Assembly: GCA_963697805.1 (NCBI GenBank)
Contig: CAVOPB010000003.1
Span: 1 to 64,000 of the forward strand
Direction: 5' to 3'
From: VRUE01 sp963697805
Lineage (GTDB): Bacteria > Actinomycetota > Thermoleophilia > Solirubrobacterales > 70-9
Length of the DNA stretch: 64,000 nt
Part shown: positions 61,398 to 64,000 of the stretch, piece by piece
How positions within the stretch are numbered: position 1 is the first letter of the stretch
Layout: the number at the start of each line of letters is the position of its first letter
The notes under the pieces: model-generated
The model's database searches: none
Told to the model about the DNA's origin: nothing
What the model saw: only the letters and a program-made list of their open reading frames with translations
Program-made: the position numbers and the translations under genes

Positions 61398-62471
61398 ATG
61401 AAGGTCGGAATCGTCGGGCTCCCGAATGCGGGCAAGTCGACGCTATTCAACGCCCTGACCAAGGGCGGGGCGCAGACCGGGGACTACCCGTTCACGACGA
61501 TCGAGCCGAACGTTGCGATCGCCCAGGTGCCCGACGAGCGGCTGGCCAAGGTCGGGGGGACGGTCCGCAGCTCCGAGCTGGTTCCGGCGACGATCTCCTT
61601 CCATGACATCGCCGGCCTCGTCAAGGGCGCATCCGAGGGCGAGGGCCTCGGCAACAAGTTCCTCGCCTCGATCCGAGAGACGGACGCGATCTGTCACGTC
61701 GTCCGCTGCCACGCCGACTCGGGTGTGCCCCACCCCGACGGCCGCGTCGACCCGATCACCGACATCGAGACGATCGAGACCGAGCTGACGCTGGCCGACT
61801 ACGAGCAGGCCGAGCGCCGGCTGGAACGGATCGAGAAGGGGGCGAAGTCGGGCGACCAGGAGGCGATCGCCGAAAGGGAGTGGCTCGTGAAGGTGATCGA
61901 GGTGCTCGGCGCCGGGCGGCCGGCTCGCTCGGTCCCGGTTCCCGAGGCCGCCCCGGCGGCGGCGATGAACCTGCAGGCGCTGACCTCGAAGCCGATGCTC
62001 TACGTCGCCAACGTCGACGAGGACGATGCCGACCCGCCGCCGGAGGTCGCACGCCACGCCGAGGGGCACGGCGCCGGCGTGGTCGCTGTCAGCGCCCGGA
62101 TCGAGGGCGAGCTTGCCGAGCTCGACGCGGCCGAGGCCGAGGAGATGCGTGAGTCCTACGGGGTCGAGGGCTCCGGCCTGGCGCGCCTTGTCCGCGCGGC
62201 CTATGACCTGCTCGACCTGCTCACCTTCTTCACCGCCGGCGAGGACAAGGAAGCGGTCGCGCGGACTCTGGCAAGGGGCCTGACCGCCTGGGACGCGGCG
62301 GGGACGATCCACACCGAGATTCAGGACGCGTTCGTCAAAGCCGAGGTGATCGGGTGGGATCAGCTGGTGCAGTGCGGCGGCTACGCGCCGGCCCGCGACC
62401 GCGGCCTGCTGCGGATCGAGGGCCGCGATTACGTCGTCGCCGACGGCGACGTGATCACGATCAAGGTGTAG
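61398..62471 (+). CDS. ychF: Obg-related P-loop ATPase YchF
   Basis: 357 aa from ATG 61398; the 12 residues further upstream in frame do not belong to the family. G1 VGIVGLPNAGKSTLFNALT, DYPFTTIEPNVAIAQVPDERL, G3 FHDIAGLVKGASEGEGLGN, LYVANVDEDD in place of NKxD (the change that shifts YchF to ATP), and the C-terminal TGS domain (FTAGEDKEAVARTLARG, FVKAEVIGWDQLV). A ribosome-associated ATPase. Confidence 0.95.
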   Translation: MKVGIVGLPNAGKSTLFNALTKGGAQTGDYPFTTIEPNVAIAQVPDERLAKVGGTVRSSELVPATISFHDIAGLVKGASEGEGLGNKFLASIRETDAICHVVRCHADSGVPHPDGRVDPITDIETIETELTLADYEQAERRLERIEKGAKSGDQEAIAEREWLVKVIEVLGAGRPARSVPVPEAAPAAAMNLQALTSKPMLYVANVDEDDADPPPEVARHAEGHGAGVVAVSARIEGELAELDAAEAEEMRESYGVEGSGLARLVRAAYDLLDLLTFFTAGEDKEAVARTLARGLTAWDAAGTIHTEIQDAFVKAEVIGWDQLVQCGGYAPARDRGLLRIEGRDYVVADGDVITIKV

Positions 62472-62488
62472 CGGTGTAGCGTTTTCGC

Positions 62489-63478
62489 ATGGACCAGGGG
62501 GCGAGGTATCCGAAGGTCGCCGCCAAGGCCGGCCACTACGAGAGCTTCTACGTCAAGGCCTGCCGCCCGGGTGGCGGTCAGGGCCTCTGGATTCGACACA
62601 CGGTTCACAAGCGCCCCGGGGCCGAGCCGAACGCGTCGATCTGGTTCGTCCTCTTCGACCGCGATGCCGAGCGGCCGCGAGCGACGAAGGTGACCGTCCC
62701 GGCGGCCGAGCTATCGACGCCGGCCGGCTCCTGGATCCGGGTTGCGGGCGCCGAGATCGGCCCCGGGCAGGCGAGCGGCTCGATCGCGACCGACGCCCTC
62801 ACGGCGTCCTGGGACCTGAAGTTCAGCGGCGATGCCGAGCCCTGCAAGTACCTGCCGGCGGAGTGGCTCTACGAGGCGCCGGTTCCTCGGACCAAGTTCG
62901 TCGCCCCGTATCCCGATGCCCGCTACAGCGGCCGGCTCGAGATCGACGGAGAGACGATCGAGTTGGACGGCTGGCCGGGGATGGTCGGGCACAACTGGGG
63001 CAGCGAGCACGCCGAGCGCTGGGTCTGGTTGGAGGGCACCGGCTTCGAGGGCGCCGAGGGCACCTACTTCGACGCCGGCGCGGCGCGGATCAAGCTCGGC
63101 TCGTGGACCACTCCCTGGGTCCCGTCCGGGATGCTCTCCCTCGACGGTGAGGCCCACCGCCTCGGCGGCTTCGGAAGGATCCGCTCGGCCTCGGTGCAGG
63201 AGTCGGCGGGCGAGTGCGCCTTCGTCTTCCCAGGCAAGGAAATCGTCGTCCGCGGGCGGGTCTCAGCCCCCCGAAAGGACTTCGTCGGCTGGGTCTACGC
63301 TGACCCCGACGGGCCCGAGCACAACACGATCAACTGCTCGGTCGCCGACCTCGAGCTGACCGTCGAACGGCCGGCCGAGCCTGCCCGCAGCCTGACCCTC
63401 GCGGCCGGCGCCGCCTACGAGCTCGGGATGCGCGAGACCGATCACGGGATCCCGATCGAGCCCTATCCGGACGGCTGA
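62489..63478 (+). CDS. CrtC/AttH lipocalin-like protein, hydroxyneurosporene-synthase/tocopherol-cyclase type
   Basis: 329 aa, no signal peptide. ESFYVKACRPGGGQGLWIRHTV opens the fold, and MVGHNWGSEHAERWVWLEG is the typical centre of AttH/CrtC-like two-lipocalin proteins. DGWPGMVGHNWG contains the likely active-site residues. Substrates in the family are hydrophobic (carotenoids, lipids); here unknown. TAGCGT 6 nt before the ATG suggests a leaderless transcript. Confidence 0.7.
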   Translation: MDQGARYPKVAAKAGHYESFYVKACRPGGGQGLWIRHTVHKRPGAEPNASIWFVLFDRDAERPRATKVTVPAAELSTPAGSWIRVAGAEIGPGQASGSIATDALTASWDLKFSGDAEPCKYLPAEWLYEAPVPRTKFVAPYPDARYSGRLEIDGETIELDGWPGMVGHNWGSEHAERWVWLEGTGFEGAEGTYFDAGAARIKLGSWTTPWVPSGMLSLDGEAHRLGGFGRIRSASVQESAGECAFVFPGKEIVVRGRVSAPRKDFVGWVYADPDGPEHNTINCSVADLELTVERPAEPARSLTLAAGAAYELGMRETDHGIPIEPYPDG

Positions 63479-63484
63479 GCGCCG

Positions 63485-64000
63485 GTGAGGCGGTCCGGTG
63501 CGCACCGCCACTGGCTGATCTGGGTGGCGACGGTCCCGCTCGCCGCCTGGGCGATCATCCGCGGCTTCGGCCTCGAGCGTGGCTTCCCGCTCGACGCCCT
63601 GATCGCCTACACCCCCTACGTCGCGGTCGCCGCGCTGCTGGTTGCCGGGGTGGCGCTCGGGCTGCGCAACTGGGCGGCGGCGACGGTCGCGGCCCTCGCC
63701 CTGGCCTGGCTCGCGGCGGGGATCGCTCCGCGGGCGATCGGGAGCGACGAACGGCCCCGCCCCGGCGACCTCCAGCTCGACGTGCTCTCGACCAACATCC
63801 ACCATGGGACCGCCGACCCCGACGCCGTGGTCGGCCTGGTCGACCGTCATGGGGTCGATGTCCTCGCCGTCGAGGAGCTGACCCCGAGCTTCGCCCGTGA
63901 GTTACGGGGTGCGGGCATCTCCTCCCGGCTCCTGCCGAGCCCCCAACAGGGGGCCTCACCATGGATCCTGCCCGGCGACTTCAACGCGACCCTCGACCAC
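63485..64000 (+). CDS. Endonuclease/exonuclease/phosphatase-family membrane protein, partial
   Basis: GTG 63485 starts 7 nt after the previous stop. Three hydrophobic segments occupy the first ~80 residues, then LQLDVLSTNIHHGTADPDAV and DVLAVEELTPSFARELRGAG, the opening of an EEP domain. PWILPGDFNATLDH, which normally lies ~90-100 residues further on, comes after only ~16 residues. The central sheet and catalytic His region therefore seem missing. The gene runs off the window end, so its 3' part is unseen. It may be an internally deleted copy or an assembly collapse. Confidence 0.7.
   Translation, partial: MRRSGAHRHWLIWVATVPLAAWAIIRGFGLERGFPLDALIAYTPYVAVAALLVAGVALGLRNWAAATVAALALAWLAAGIAPRAIGSDERPRPGDLQLDVLSTNIHHGTADPDAVVGLVDRHGVDVLAVEELTPSFARELRGAGISSRLLPSPQQGASPWILPGDFNATLDH

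Overview
The window is high-GC actinobacterial DNA. The best guess is Thermoleophilia (Solirubrobacterales-like), because it is rich in large secreted NHL/fibronectin-like proteins that carry a CPNA...LPDCRAYELVSP block and very basic C-terminal tails. I associate that style with this class, but I could not run a database search. No phage, IS element or CRISPR array was seen.

Region 1 (1-36.8 kb) is dominated by two long operons of secreted proteins. After a partial tRNA-Arg, operon 1 (473-18197) holds six genes: two NHL/repeat proteins, then a C-D-E-F cassette. C and E are NHL + FN3-like + PD40-like propeller proteins; D and F belong to an unnamed family of about 900 residues. Operon 2 (21931-35765) repeats the cassette in the same order with diverged sequence (I-J-K-L), so the two look like a duplicated four-gene module. 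Between them lie a frameshifted small gene, a TetR regulator made of two fused TetR units, a TetR-like effector domain with no helix-turn-helix, and a small exported protein. A near-identical 30-bp promoter module (TTGAC / CGGT / TGTTC / ATT at fixed spacing) precedes operon 1, operon 2, the HTH-less TetR gene and the small exported gene. This suggests one regulon for the whole surface-protein locus. A fifth ~900-residue paralogue lies at 56.8-59.6 kb, and a short possible relative at 36.0 kb.

Region 2 (36.8-40.4 kb, minus strand) is an operon of a TlpA-like lipoprotein, NfeD, an SPFH slipin, GalT and an unknown protein. Region 3 (40.5-49.8 kb) has a superfamily II helicase, a BirA ligase, and a minus-strand heme operon, ccmA-ccmB-ccmC-ccmD-hemA-hemC-cobA/hemD, which joins cytochrome c maturation with tetrapyrrole synthesis. 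Region 4 (49.9-64 kb) is mainly housekeeping: aldehyde dehydrogenase, RarA, a TauE/SafE permease, a DUF1385 protein, methylmalonyl-CoA epimerase with two coupled genes, a Nei-like glycosylase (Ala in place of the catalytic Pro), a BtrH-like protein, PAP2 phosphatase, YchF, a CrtC/AttH-like protein, and an EEP nuclease that seems to lack its middle.

Several genes in regions 1 and 4 have a -10-like box only 6-9 nt before the start codon, which suggests leaderless transcripts. Many operon junctions are 4-nt ATGA/GTGA overlaps.
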